A DNA stretch of 64,000 bases from Sipunculus nudus (taxonomy: Eukaryota; Annelida; Sipuncula; Golfingiida; Sipunculidae): contig CM049313.1 of assembly GCA_026874595.1 (NCBI GenBank), forward strand, positions 53,555,659 to 53,619,658, read 5' to 3'. This document shows, piece by piece, positions 34,571 to 47,227 of the stretch. How positions within the stretch are numbered: position 1 is the stretch's first letter; every line of letters starts with the position of its first letter. The notes below the pieces were generated by a model that made no database searches, was not told the DNA's origin, and worked only from the letters and a program-made list of their open reading frames with translations. A program made the position numbers and the translations under genes.

Positions 34571-37500
34571 GAGGGGTTTTAGGCATACTGGTTAAGGAAT
34601 TTATCATTTGAATCTTAACTTTATACCATGCATATAAGATGATGTTAATATCAGATAAGAAAAAGGATTTGCCAGAGTAAACATGGAGGTATGCGTTTTG
34701 GTTGGTGTTAGAAATAAGGTGTAATTTCGTGACCGATCATTAGTAAAATTCGTTTGACCTCTGCCGACCGATAATCGGAAATAATCAGTTGTTTAGAAGT
34801 ATGAACTTTCGGATCATATATAGACCGGTACATCTTCTCACCTGATATGTAGGCCCACATTACAGGCTTATAATGTTATAATTCAATAGCCTAAATGTCT
34901 TATAGTAACTTTGGAATTCAGTTCTTTTTGGTAAATACAAACTTTTCTCTAGTATACTTGCATAATGATATAAAAGAACACATTTCCTCATCACAAAGCC
35001 CAAGTTACACGCAAAACTTGCAATCGCTTATGGCACTGTAAGATCAGTCATCGGATCGGTTCCATCAACTCGACCAATCATTGATTATACTCGATCATCA
35101 GCCAATCACTAGATTTGGTAGAGATAAACTTTTTTTCATACTTTCATGACAATAAATCTTTATGAAAAAAAAACAATATTTCTGCTTCCTATAACAACCT
35201 GACAATATGAAGACAATATGTGGTAAACATTATTGGATACTTCTGGTCGACTATTCGTTTTTATTAGGCGACTCTTTGTTTAAAACTCAATTTTACATTT
35301 TAGTGAAGAATTTTCTCTCGAGAGTTCCTCAGAGACTGAAGGGTTTGGAAAATAATGGTCGACAATTGTACATTTACAATGGATTGTAAACATTTTAAAA
35401 TTGTAATTTTAATTTAAACCGATTACGTCATTGACGTTCACATTGAAAAAGTAATCCTGTCTATTTGACTTTTTTAAATGATACTATTGTATTAACTTAT
35501 TCACTTAAAAGTATACCCTTTGTTGCCAAAATCTCAGGTCTGAAGAATAGAAAAAAACTGATTATAAATACACGTAAAACTATTAATTTTTATCAATATC
35601 GTTCCTTTTAGTCACTAGCATTTTCGATGCAATATATGTGTGTATACAATAATTTAGGATGGAGATAAGATGAAGATTAGTTAAAACTTAGGTGAACTTC
35701 CCATTGAGGTATCTCTACCCATTTATTACCCTTTCCAGCTTCGCAGCCAGGAGATAAAATCGTTCAGGCAGATGCCACCAATATGACAGTTTTATTCAAA
35801 CCATAATGCATATTACAATTAATCAGTGTATACACTTTTTCAACCAAAAACAACTCTGGAAAATAGAAAAAAATTTACACCTAATACCGAAAAGCGGCGA
35901 TGGATGATGCGTTTTCTTCCCCATACGTCTGCATACTAAAGTTATATGTAAAATTCTACTAGCACTCTAGGCACACCTGTTAAAATTGTTAAAGGTGTTG
36001 AGTCCCCCCCCCCCCCCCCCCCCCCCACCCCCCTTATAAATTTTCTCAGAAATTCAATATAATAGTTGCTTAAGCAATAGGAATCATGAATAGCATTATC
36101 GAAACGTTTTTTTAGATAACTTATGTATCTCCGCCGGAAGCTTTCTCACACTTTTATCTGTGAAGGAAACCAATATTACGGTTCACCGGGCGGTTATTCT
36201 ACGTTAAAACAAAGCCGGCTTGTAAGCTGGCTCGGGACCGGAACTTAAAAAAAAATCCATATCTATAAATGGAATAGAATCCTTGAAATGAAATACATGT
36301 TCTTTATGATTCTGTTAACCTCTTAAATGTTATGTTAGTTCAATGCTTGGTATTATCCTAATCCTTACCAAAACATTATCAAATTAATTTTAAAAAATGA
36401 GTAAAGTTGGTAAAAACAAACCTGATAACCATGATGAAAAGACAAAGCCTTGCGACCTGGCAACGGTATAACAATGCAAAGCCATCGACACTGGCTGCTC
36501 TATGTCATCCAAACTTTAGCTAGATTGTGACGTTGTTAATACTGTTGTTTGTCCCTTGCATATAGGTTTAATACTCGGTGGGCCAAAAGGGTCTGGGCAT
36601 GCGTGGACGTGGAACTATGAAACAACCCCGTGGAATAACTTTCACAGGACAACAACGCCCGTGCAAAACAGAGATACATTTTCGACGCCCCCCCCCCCCC
36701 CCCCCCCCCCCCGTGAAGGGAGCACGCCATCCGAACCTAATGGTCACGACGGGTCAACAAGTGGTGTACCACCAGGTCCCAGTAACGGGTTAGAAAGTTC
36801 TTTCACTCAGTTCTTTGAAATCATGGCACATGTCACCCTTTTGCGATGAATTATTGACACAAATTTAAATGATTAACCATAAATTATACAACCATGAGTA
36901 CTTACACCAGCTTTCCGCACTTTTGTTTCTGTGCTCTTTGTGTGTTTGATTTGTCTCGGTGGTATGATAGAACAAATCCGGAGAGAGTGGTTAGGCCAGC
37001 AGGAGTTTAGGGAAGAGTTACTTAAGCAGGGCTCGAAATAAGCGCCAGAATACATATTAGATTTTGCCGGCATTTCTCGTGGCCAGTCAGTAAAATCACC
37101 CACTAGGCTAGAGAAAAACAGTAGCATATGTTTTGCTGTGTAGCAATAGAAACCTTTCTTGAATCTTAGATAACCAGTCTTGTAAAAAATATTTTAAATT
37201 TATTTTAATACGACAATCAGTTCAACTGCTCTGATCACGGAGTACTTCCTTCTAGAGCATTTATATTCTCAACTGAAGAAAATGTATGATCATTTTTGCG
37301 GCCGTTCTTTTTATACCAAGACTCAGATATACTCAGATTGTAAGTGTAACTGCTCCATACCTGTTTTAGCTATACTTGTGCCTCCCTTGAACCTCCCAAA
37401 ATGCAGCATAAGGGCATTTTCATGTCTACCTCCCCTCTGCTTCTCCTGTGCAACCAACGCGACCACTCTGCCTTCATTCTACAACCTCGGCCATGCTTGT

Positions 37501-37932
37501 ACCTCCCTTCTGCCATCTTTGAGCAACCTTTGAGCAGCCCACCACCTCGGCGACCTTTGTGCGATTGTTTTGAACATGTTCAAAAACTCACGGCGACCAT
37601 GGCGTCCATAGCGATGTCTGAAACTAATGTGTACGACCTTTGAACGACCTATAGGCAACCATTCTGCCTTCTTCGAGCCTCCTACGGCGACCTGGTAAAT
37701 TTTGAGGTCGCACACGGGAGACACAAAGGTCGCTCTTCTGTGTTAAGGCCCCTTTAATTGTGAAAGGAATGCAAATTCGCGATCACGAAAATACAGCGGT
37801 AAATCTTACTGGAGGATAGATTCTTTAAAGATAAAATAATGTAATGTAACCAAACGAGAAATTTCGATTCTTTGCAATCTCGACCAAAGGTCTCTCCGCT
37901 TCCATGTAGATTTAGCAATATTTCGTCATTTT

Positions 37933-37968
<36 letters not shown>

Positions 37969-37969
37969 G

Positions 37970-38007
<38 letters not shown>

Positions 38008-38391
38008 CATTGTGATCATTGGTAGAGGCCTCACAACTTTGCCAAATGTGTTGTGGGTTTCGCCCGATTTGCCTAGAGAAACTAATCGCAATCGATTGCC
38101 TCGTTCATATAGTAAATGAAATGGTCATAAAAGGAAAAATTTAGTGGGTCGGTAAAATTCTTTGAAGTAATTTTCTGCCCTGCCAGGCCCGTTGTCCGGT
38201 TGAAATTTGTTATTTAAGGGCCCTGCTCTGTGTAATATTTTACGGTATTATACAAACATTACGACTGAAACTGACAATATATTGTTCTGTTTTACAGTTC
38301 CGACATACACCTCATGAAAACGGCTATTATCATGTTGGCGCTGTGCGCATGCGCAGTATACTATCCTTGGAACAATCAAGACCAAATCTAA
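34537..38391 (+). CDS. gene A: short secreted Thr/Pro-rich protein with hydrophobic C-terminal tail; first exon donor lost
   Basis: Exons 34537-34570, 36566-36788, 38298-38391; joined they give 116 residues. Signal peptide MTCTVWILLLSG plus the first residues of exon 2. Exon 2 starts Trp-rich (HAWTWNYETTPWNNFHR), then Thr/Pro-rich with eight prolines from a C homopolymer, ending VPPGPSNG. Exon 3 encodes MKTAIIMLALCACAVY, a tail like a GPI-attachment signal or a short membrane anchor, followed by ten polar residues. Gene B has the same three exons and phases (1 and 2). Oddities: the exon 1 donor reads CAG|GAGGGG (no GT) where B has CAG|GTAGGT, and the stop lies ten codons later than in B. The gene may be damaged or the site misread. 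An AATAAA overlaps the stop codon (38390-38395). Role unknown; a surface or mucus mini-mucin is a guess. Confidence 0.6.
36005..36032 (+). repeat. C homopolymer in gene A intron 1
   Basis: About 22 C with one interruption before CCCCCC, 0.5 kb upstream of exon 2. Non-coding. Confidence 0.9.
36566..36788 (+). CDS. gene A exon 2 (contains 25-C tract)
   Basis: Acceptor TTGCATATAG, donor GG|GTTAGA. 223 nt. C homopolymer at 36688-36712 encodes eight prolines, and the frame downstream is in phase with exon 3 only for this C count modulo 3. The end VPPGPSNG corresponds to VPTGPNNS in gene B. Confidence 0.65.
36688..36712 (+). repeat. 25-base C homopolymer inside coding exon
   Basis: Uninterrupted C, 25 bases, between GACG and GTGAAG. 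Replication slippage here changes the frame of gene A. Confidence 0.95.
37330..37745. repeat. degenerate internally repetitive block in gene A intron 2
   Basis: Richer in C than its flanks, with recurring GCCTCCC, TTCTGCCTTC and GCGACCTTTG motifs. Open frames exist on both strands but none has splice support. It may be a MITE or other non-autonomous transposon, ending near GTGTTAAGGCCCC. Confidence 0.4.
38298..38391 (+). CDS. gene A exon 3 (hydrophobic tail)
   Basis: Acceptor TCTGTTTTACAG. Encodes MKTAIIMLALCACAVY then YPWNNQDQI and TAA. Nearly identical at DNA level to gene B exon 3 over the first 50 bases. Confidence 0.65.
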
Positions 38392-41300
38392 TAAAACAGA
38401 TCGCTTGGATTTTTTATTCATTTAAACAATTGTAAACTTTTTCCGACTTTGACATCACACCTACGCCATATAATCTCTGGAAAATAATAATGGCCAGGGA
38501 AAGTAACTAAGAAATCTAGACTCGGGTCAAATGATGACGCCATTTGTTGAGATTTCTATATGCCATTTTTTGAAAGGCCCAGTAAAAGGGCATCGGAGGG
38601 AATCAACGATACATATGGCTGAATAATTATGATCGGTGACGTTCACGCCGCCGTGATGATCCGAGGTTGGACTGGTCTCCACCAGGTGGCGCATTTCAAA
38701 AAGTTCTCAGTGTCTAAAACCGCAGTTTTGATAGTAATGGTTTATACAGATTAACAGCACTCGCGTTCTGACAGTCATGAGTGTGCAAAAACTTCAAATT
38801 GTCCGTTTTGTTTCAGACTGGCTTCGTTATAAAGGTTTATTTATATCATATTCGTATTTTCCATCCCGGACACGTACATATATATTGTAAATATATTCGT
38901 ATGATTGAAAATCTAAACTGAAATGCTTTATTGATAAAATTATGTTGTGACAAATAAAAGGAGTTACGATAAAAATGGAAATGTTTACATTAGCATATGT
39001 TTTTATTTAGAAGTTTTTCTTATCAAATATATCATACAATACAATGCTTTGTTGACATCTTTTCCCTGAAGGAAGAGAATATAACGGAATATGAGCAACG
39101 ACCCCTGAATTCGTGTGTATTGACTAGATATTAATTTTGGATTTTGCCTTGAGATGGTGCCTTCAACAACGTATATAGCATACCGCATTCGATATGAAAG
39201 TAACCTGCTGTCACCTGTCAATAGTGGGATCGCTCAGCTCAGTGCTTCAAGTAATATAGCGTCACCTTGTGTACTGAACAGGAACCTCCAAGCACATTCT
39301 CCCCACGTGAGATCTCTCTATTTAAGTCCTCCTGACATCATCCAATCCAAAATAACTAACAAAACGTATTTTTCCGTGAATCATATTTTATATATTGATA
39401 ATCTTTTGGATCTATTTTGCAGTGTAATATCCGGTATTGTTAATATAAACAGAAACTTATGCATGTACTTCTTTGGATAGTTTACGTGATACAACTGTTT
39501 CCAGAATTGTTGAGGATGTAAATCGCGGTGATAGTGCAGCGACACTTGTTGTGGTCTTTTCAACATTATGCAAAAGGATTACATGCATTGTTACGGGGAT
39601 TAACCATTATTGCATGCTGACATAAGACATGAGTGCCAAGGGATCGAGAGTCGCATGTTGGTTACATTTACTGATCATACAAGTGAGGCGGTGGCTGGGT
39701 CAAAAGTCAGGTCAAACTTTATGCAAAATACATACGAACGACATACCAACACCTTGCGCTAGGACTTGGTCTGATTATTCTAGTCATACATTCAGACACG
39801 CATGGTTTCATTTGATAGACACCGGTAGAATTATCCCTGAGAAATCTATCGAGATGTACCAGATAAGGCCAAAATACAAAAAAGGTATGGTTCTCAGGCA
39901 CTTTTTTACATATTTTATTTTTGACCTTTTTTTTGTCTGTTTCGATGAACATGTTATATGATTAGAAATGGAAATAACTGTTTTTTTTTGTTTTTTTTTT
40001 TGCTTATCAGGTAAAAGCACTACCTAACTTATATTATTTTATCTTTTTGAAAGATAAAATCTAAATAAAAATTTTTAATGCGGGCGTTTAAAATTGACGC
40101 GGGCGGTGCCTGAAAACCACACCTATTATGTTTTTTGGTTAAGTCAGCTGATATATTTGTCAGTTGTGTCTTTAAGCCTATCGCTTGTACCGGGACTGCG
40201 TGAAGCTGACATTTGACTTAAAGAGTCGGGAAAGTGTAAACATTCAAAGGATTATTAACAAAAAGAAAAACACTGATCTTTGGGTTATTTTCAGGTCCAT
40301 TCAAATATTAATTTTGATACAACGCATGACTAGAAACGTTTAATCCACGAACATTTTAACCCAATCAATAGTGTGTCAGGTCATAAAACATGAATTTAAA
40401 ACCCATGATTTTTTCTGAATCTTCAGTATCACCAAGCAAGCACATGCAAAAGTTTCTATTTATATTTTCAAAATTAAATGCCACGTCAACGATACTACAC
40501 CGCTAAGTAGGTCTATATCTAGATACAAATTGGCCGTGACAACCCGACTCAGTATGCCGGCAATCGGATAATTGGGCTGGTAATTTAGCCTACTCGAGTC
40601 GTGATACTGGTGATATGGAGGATTGTATCGCAGTTGTCTTGCATCAGGTTGCATTCGTATTGTGGTAAACGGCCCATAATTTCAATTTTATGCTAAGAAT
40701 GATGAATAATCACAACAGTATACATGGGAGCTCACAACCCAGTCTGAACATGGTCTCATTGACACGGGTCATTTCCTGTATCGCCTGCAAGCTGCCTGCG
40801 TCCTGTAACCCGTGCGAGCCTTGCTTATGTACATGCGGTCATAAATTCAACAAAAATGCCGATGGAGGGATTTACCAATGTGCTGGGTTAAACAGGCTTT
40901 TCTCGCTCATATTTGGTATTATTTGAAAGTATACAAAAACACTAACGATTGGTCTGGTTAAAGTTGATTGACACAGCACCTATACGCCATGAGGCGTTGT
41001 CAGAAATGACGAATAAATTTGCATCTTCATAAGGCTTTATGATGCGTTCCTCAAACTTAGATGTAATGACACTCTGGCGCCAGTAATCTGGTCGTAATGC
41101 CAAAGGGTCGATATGACACTAGGTACAAATAGTACGGCTTGAAACAAGCGGTTCAACGTGGTAAGGGGAAATTCTACCTCAAGTTTCGTTGGATAGAACT
41201 GTTCAAATACGTTTAGGTACATACTAGTATATCTTGTGTCTCATGAAGACACACAAAAAATGCATATAAACTTTAATACAGATGTTTAGACGCCATTGGG

Positions 41301-43000
41301 TCCAAAATTACTGCCGAATGATCAGTATGTTCGAAAGGATGGACCTTAACGGTAAATAAAATCGAGATATTGTTTCTTCTCCTGCCGCGCTCATAGTATC
41401 TTCCGGTCGTATAAGCCAATAAAAATATGGCATGGTTGTAAACACTGCGATGTATGACGGGAGGGACGTTTATGTAAATGAGGGTCTATCCAAGAAAATG
41501 AGCTGCTTATGCGGGGAGAGGTTCATTTTCATAATTTCCCAACCAAATGTGTATGGAACACCTAATGGATCTGTCCAATGAACTGTGAGGCAGAGTCTCA
41601 CCGTACCACTATGTAACGCTTGCACCCCTGATAGTGTCAACACTCGTGCAGTCTCCACGCATGACCAAGTTCTATCGTAACATATGATCAGCAAATGCTT
41701 CTTTTCTTTTAACACTTCATGTATTGACATCGAACCTGTATGGGTGAACATTTGTGAATAACATGAAACCCTACCTCACATGTTACCGGCATGATGTGAT
41801 GGTCACTCCGCCAATATTGTCCAGGAAATCAAGCATAACATTTAATGACTATGCAGCACAAGAATAAATGCGTGATCACACTGCATCTCCATCCGTTATC
41901 AATCTTGAAGCAAGTTTAATATTAATGGCCGTTGAAAATTTTACATCTACGTTAACATACTTGTGTACTATAAGTAGAAGACATTCCAAATATTTTAACT
42001 TATTAAGGGGGACTTGATCAGGAGTTTGGAGAAAATACCTTTTGTCCGCCTCACCCTTAGGCGGAAATGCATTATTTCAAACTAGGTGATTTGATTAAAA
42101 TCTTGAAAATGATTTAAAGTTTTCTCGTATTTCAATAGTCTTTGAATTATTTTCACTTTGAGATAATGCGTTTGTCAACTAAGGTGATATTCTGACGCTT
42201 TGTCAACTCTGTCCTAAGGGGGGCGGGGTCTTTAGATGGGCAATTGAGTAAAGATTCATATTACAGGGGTTTGAGGGAGGGGGTTCTCTGCGTACTCTTG
42301 TCTATTGTCCCACTAACATTCTTTTAGAAAACAAGGCCCGTGCCCTGTCTGACGGTTTTTAGTATCTCTAGATAAATCCACGGTTGCTGTCATTAAGTGT
42401 TAGATTCATATAATATCGCACATGCCAAAAAGCACTTGCTCTAGTTATTCTTTTTCTATATTCTAAATATTGGGTATTAATTTCATATTACAATGAAATT
42501 ATAATATGCCTTTGGTAACCTGTGCTCATAAAATTTTATTATCAGTCAGTCAAGCTGATGCGTGAATGCAGGGGCAAAAACTTATCATCCAAATCGTAGC
42601 CTAGGAGTAACTTATACGGACACAAAACGTGTTCAGTGACTCTATAACCCGTTTTATCAGAGTTAAACCTTATTCATTCCTCTCTGTCTCTCAGTCCGTC
42701 CCTAAGTATTAACTAGATTCAAGAAATATACGAGTTGTCGCAAGGGAAACCGGCCCTCTCCTCCCGGGGGAGGTTTAGAGAGTATTAAAATTTAAGTATA
42801 TAAGCTTTGTCATCACTACCCTGTGTCAGGGTTACCGCTCAAGTTACTGCAGAGATGCCACAAGCAGGGCATAATAATGGAAATTAAATAAGATTCAAAA
42901 GCTTTTGCTGAAAAAATACTTTTTTTATTTAACTCTTACTAAAAAATCAATTGGACACGCAAATTCTCAGTTTCATTTTATCTTTAATCGTGCATGTCTC

Positions 43001-43150
43001 GTTACGAAGACAAGTTTCAGGGGAAAATACTGGGCCGATCCCGGATTCGAACATATGTCGGTGGCGCACAAGTCCAACGTACAACCGCTTCGCTAGAAAA
43101 AGCATGCTTTACTAGCGAGACAGTTAGGTCCACTTTTATGTCACCCCGTA
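43001..43150 (-). mobile_element. tRNA-derived SINE, copy 2
   Basis: Minus strand: A-box TAGCGAAGCGGTTG and B-box ATGTTCGAATCCGGG, flanked by GGGGTGACATAAAAG at one end and CTTCGTAAC at the other. Same family as 20055 and 60793. Confidence 0.8.
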
Positions 43151-43448
43151 AAACATCCCTTCTTAAGAGCGTTCTGCTACCAGAACAAGACTAATTATCC
43201 CAGGAGTCACACTTTGGTGAGCTTATTCCCTGGGTCACAAAGTTTACCATCACGTAGGACGAGCCCTAATTTTTTTACTAGTTATAAAAAAATGTGACGG
43301 AGGTATACACACGGTCGTCTAATTTTATCAAATACCCCCTTCCCTGTTCATTTTTTAAGAAACGCCTGAAACACTTGTTATCCAGAGGACAAGTGCCTTT
43401 ATGTTATTTGACCCATAATGTCACGTGTAATTTCTTTCATCCGAAGAA

Positions 43449-43502
43449 TGTTTCATCTGTGCATGAACGTATAAATGTTTCATCTGTGCATGAACGTATA
43501 AA
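43449..43502 (+). repeat. 27-bp tandem duplication
   Basis: TGTTTCATCTGTGCATGAAC plus seven bases, exactly repeated twice. Confidence 0.95.
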
Positions 43503-43639
43503 TTTTAACCTTTTTATGTGTACTTGTATACAGTGGAGGCCGTTCATCCGACCACCGTTCATCCACAAAATCGTTAAACGTAATTGAAACTTGAGAAATT
43601 AAATTATGACCGTTTATCAGAATTAAGCCTATTTTTTAA

Positions 43640-43860
43640 AAAAGAAAGTCAATTGATGACGTCATGTGTCAAGATTTCCAACTGCTCATGTTGACACTTT
43701 CGAGAACCTAGAGGTTATCTACGTGTTATATGAACAGTGTATTGAATAATGTCTGCCCTTTTTGACACTGGAGGGATCGAATCAACAATACACATGGCTG
43801 AATAATAATGATGGGTGGTCGGACCGGTCTCAACAGGTGGCGAATTGAACATAGAACTCT
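43640..43860 (+). repeat. third copy of the A/B gene downstream segment
   Basis: GATGACGTCATGTGT, ATACACATGGCTGAATAATA, GGTCTCAACAGGTGGCG occur in the same order as behind gene A exon 3 (about 38528-38700) and gene B exon 3 (about 61470-61680). No recognisable A/B exon lies upstream of it. Confidence 0.65.
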
Positions 43861-43985
43861 TTAATTTTTATTTTAAAAAAGTTTTATTTTAATTTTCGAA
43901 TTTACCTGAAGGTGTCGCTTCCAACAAATTACTTTAATGGAGCAGTGCCTGCCTCAGAAAATTCTTGCACACATACACACACATG

Positions 43986-44019
<34 letters not shown>

Positions 44020-44485
44020 GCTTGCACCTGTGTTTAAAACCACATAATAGTCCATAAACTCCTATTGATCTACTTGAAAATTGATAAATTAATCAATTTG
44101 TACTTCCGATAAGGAATGCGTTGTAACCCATGACAAGGGTTGGCTGAATGAAGACATTAAATGCTTGTGTGATTGGTTGATGGTGTGTGTGTGTGGGGGG
44201 GGGGGGGGTGCGATGGTGTGTTTGTGCGTGTGTATGTGTGTGTGATGGTGTGGGTAGGTGCATGTGAGTTTCGATATGTTTAAAATATGTATGTGACATG
44301 TGTGTATTTATTTCATACAAAGACCTAAAAAAACAACACACACCGAATGACATCTGTCCTCAAAGCCAGAATTACGTATCACGTTGACAGGCCTGGCCGG
44401 CTGTAGACACTCGAAAGGATCGTAAATTATACTAACAGATGAGCGTCGGTTTCATGTTTGATTAATGTAATTGTTTTGTTCCCAG

Positions 44486-44633
44486 CGGTGATGGGTATGA
44501 CAAAGGCGCCCTGCCCTTTCGTTTAAAGATTCACATGTTGCTTCTGGCTCAGAACGTGAACGGTAACCCTTGGACCAGTTATTTATTCAGCTTGCATGAA
44601 CTAAACCTGCCTGCCACACCCGTGTGTCCACAG
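44486..44633 (+). CDS. gene X internal exon
   Basis: 148 nt, begins in phase 2, ends on a codon boundary at a perfect donor (CAG|GTAAGT). Frame open across the whole exon. Confidence 0.55.
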
Positions 44634-44704
44634 GTAAGTTATGATTTCAAGTGGAGTCAATTTATCTTCAAGGGTGCACGGGGGGGGGGGAACTTTATTT
44701 ATAA

Positions 44705-44772
<68 letters not shown>

Positions 44773-44866
44773 CATGGACAGTGCCCTGACTAGTTTAATA
44801 ACTAATTGTACAATTCATGTAAAATAGATAAGTTTATATATATTTATATTTATATTTATATATATA

Positions 44867-44907
<41 letters not shown>

Positions 44908-47169
44908 ATACTGAAGAAAAAAAACAACACTGTAAATTCACTACAGTCTGTTTCATGGGATGCGACCCGATCATCAGGTGAATGTTGTTAGAATGAAGCT
45001 GACGGCGTGGTTTGAAAAGCCGAGACTTTACGAAATTACAAGATTATGCATTGTGCATATCGGGGAGAGCATGTAAATGACTGACACTGATCCTATTGTC
45101 CTCGGGGCACAATAGGATTGGTCGTGGTACAAGTGCGATACTGGAACATAGCAGGGCAAAGAGTTTTGTTGTTGTATTAATGTTTATGTTTAATACAAAG
45201 ATATTACCAGGATGCCCATTTAGCATAATAAGCTGATATTTAATAGGGTTCTTGGTACAGTGAACATTTCAGTAGTACACACATATCATATAAAATACAC
45301 ATATATTATGAAAATACACAAAATAAAAGGCAAATAAACAATATCAAAGGCAAATATACTATACTCATACGAAGTGGACTAGACTCGACAAACTCACCAT
45401 GGGGAGTGGCAACGCCATGTCCCTCAACACTTCTAAGCAGTGAGAGAGCGACTACCTGAACAGGTGAGTCTGCCCAGTGGATCCTCGTGAGGGGGGGGGG
45501 GGGGGGGGCACGTAGAATATTTGTATGAATGCTAGGTTTTAAAACTTTTCAGAGTGAATTTGTTTTGATGGCGGCACTTGGAGAGAATTTCAGCCCTTGA
45601 GTTCAACAATGATCCAACAATTTAAATTCTAACAACATTCACCTGATGATCGGGTTGCATCCTGTGAAACAGACTGTAGTGAATTTACAGTGTTGTTTTT
45701 TTTTCTTCAGTGTGATATCGCTCTGGCCTAGTCTGTAGGCCATAGAGCTCTTTACAACGGAGGGTAACTCTACCTTCTATATATGTTTATATACATTTAT
45801 TGTCTGTGTGACACATTTCAAATATATTACATTTAAGTAAAAGGTTTTAAAAAAGTAAGGTACATTTTTTTCGCTAAAGGTTAATTCTAAACCAGGTTTA
45901 GATAGCTAATATTTCCTAGCAACACAGAAATGGAACCCAAGTCTATCCAAATCCGAAATGTTGCTTCTCAATGATGCGCCTTGTCTCAAGGGACATGCAG
46001 GGTCACGTTTTAGGAGGCAGCGAACAGCTGTTGTCCCCTCACGTTTAAAGTTGTAAACGCAAATGTTTTTAATCAAGCCATTTCTGTATAATTTGTCATC
46101 AAAATAGTTAATAGTTCATGTATCTTTAGTTCGCGCTAATAAAAACCAATAATGCCTCTCATATTGTGAAATGAAGGATATAGTGCAGGGGTCGAAATAA
46201 CGCGAAAACGAGACAGGCAAACACGCGCACGGAAAGGCATTTTCCATCGATCCGCTGAGAAGGTTAACTCATATGTTTTCAACATAAGTAGTTGATATGT
46301 AGTAACAAACATGACACAAAAATGAAATATTTTATAGGTGGTGTTCCACCGACTCCCTACATATTTCCCTATAATTTCTTATAGTTTCCAGCATATACAC
46401 CCAAATCTCCTTTATTTATTCTTTTGTACTCCACAGTCGTGTTTCTTATATCACAGTGCTACTATTGAAAACAGTCAGTTCTTTTTACATGTAAGCGTGC
46501 ATGTAGGATGACATGTAGGATGGCATGTAGAATGCAGAATCGGGTTTAATATGATGATCGGATGCATCTTTTGCGGAAAGGCAAATATTTCTGCGTAAAG
46601 GCAAACCTGTTTTAATGCCTTTCCGTTGGAAAGGTGAAAAATTTTAAAGTATTACGACCCCTGAACAGGGAACCATATGCAGTTGCCCCATTGAATGACC
46701 ATAGATGTTAGCCTGTTGTATGTTGTAGACCATTAAATAGAAATTATAATGAAAAAAAAAATAGAATTTATCTAAGGACAGAATTATCTTTAAAATATCT
46801 AATGACAAGTTAGTGAAGACCAAAAAAATCAAATATATACTTTAAAAAATACTTCATAGAAATCATTAGCAAAGAACCCCCTGCTTTGCCCGTTCCAGCA
46901 AAATTATAAGCGCTACATTGTCTCTACATTAAGAGCTTTATCAATACAGGCAGCTTGTCCATGCAGTTTCCCGGAGATGTATACGTATGTTTCCATGTTT
47001 TTCTGTACTGTCTCGTAAATAATCGGGAGACAATACAGCAGGTGTTTAGTTACTCTCAAGAGAGGATTATATGGTGGTTACATATCGTGCAGACATCACA
47101 ATGCTAAAGATCTTGTGACAATTGAAGTCGTTTATGGGAAATCCTCTTTTGCCTGTCTTTGACTGACCG

Positions 47170-47227
<58 letters not shown>

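Larger units (their letters stand above)
29800..39200 (+). repeat. segmental duplication, copy 1 (contains gene A)
   Basis: Collinear similarity to about 51980-62260 in the same orientation. Examples: CTTATAAGAACA with AGCTGATGTTA near 30310 and 53235; TCGTTCACCTCTAAATGA near 31050 and 53990; TGATAATCCTAA near 33210 and 54785; the gene A/B promoters and exons; and TTGGATTTTGCCT at 39136 and 62200. Divergence is considerable and both copies have acquired different insertions. Confidence 0.75.
38392..44485. other. gene-free stretch between gene A and the first gene X exon
   Basis: The 3' flank of segmental copy 1 extends to about 39.2 kb. After that come unique AT-rich DNA, a SINE (43001-43150), a 27-bp tandem duplication (43449-43502) and a third copy of the A/B downstream segment (43640-43860). 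Open frames at 39629-39961 (+), 40690-40926 (+) and 41470-41751 (-) lack splice or family support. Gene X should have at least one more 5' exon, perhaps here, that I could not identify. Confidence 0.45.

Noticed and set aside
39700-39890. Peptide with AWFHLIDTGRIIPEKSIEMY, faintly like the core of the uromodulin-type (D8C) domain
   Set aside because: The conserved cysteines are missing and upstream sequence does not match the domain. A GT follows, but no acceptor or partner exon was convincing.
40690-40926. Cys-rich 78-codon plus-strand frame (CNPCEPCLCTCGHKF)
   Set aside because: Considered as a 5' exon of gene X. There is no signal peptide, and no donor leaving phase 2 was found.
41470-41751. 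93-codon minus-strand open frame
   Set aside because: No family resemblance, no splice signals or neighbouring exon, and no paralogue support.
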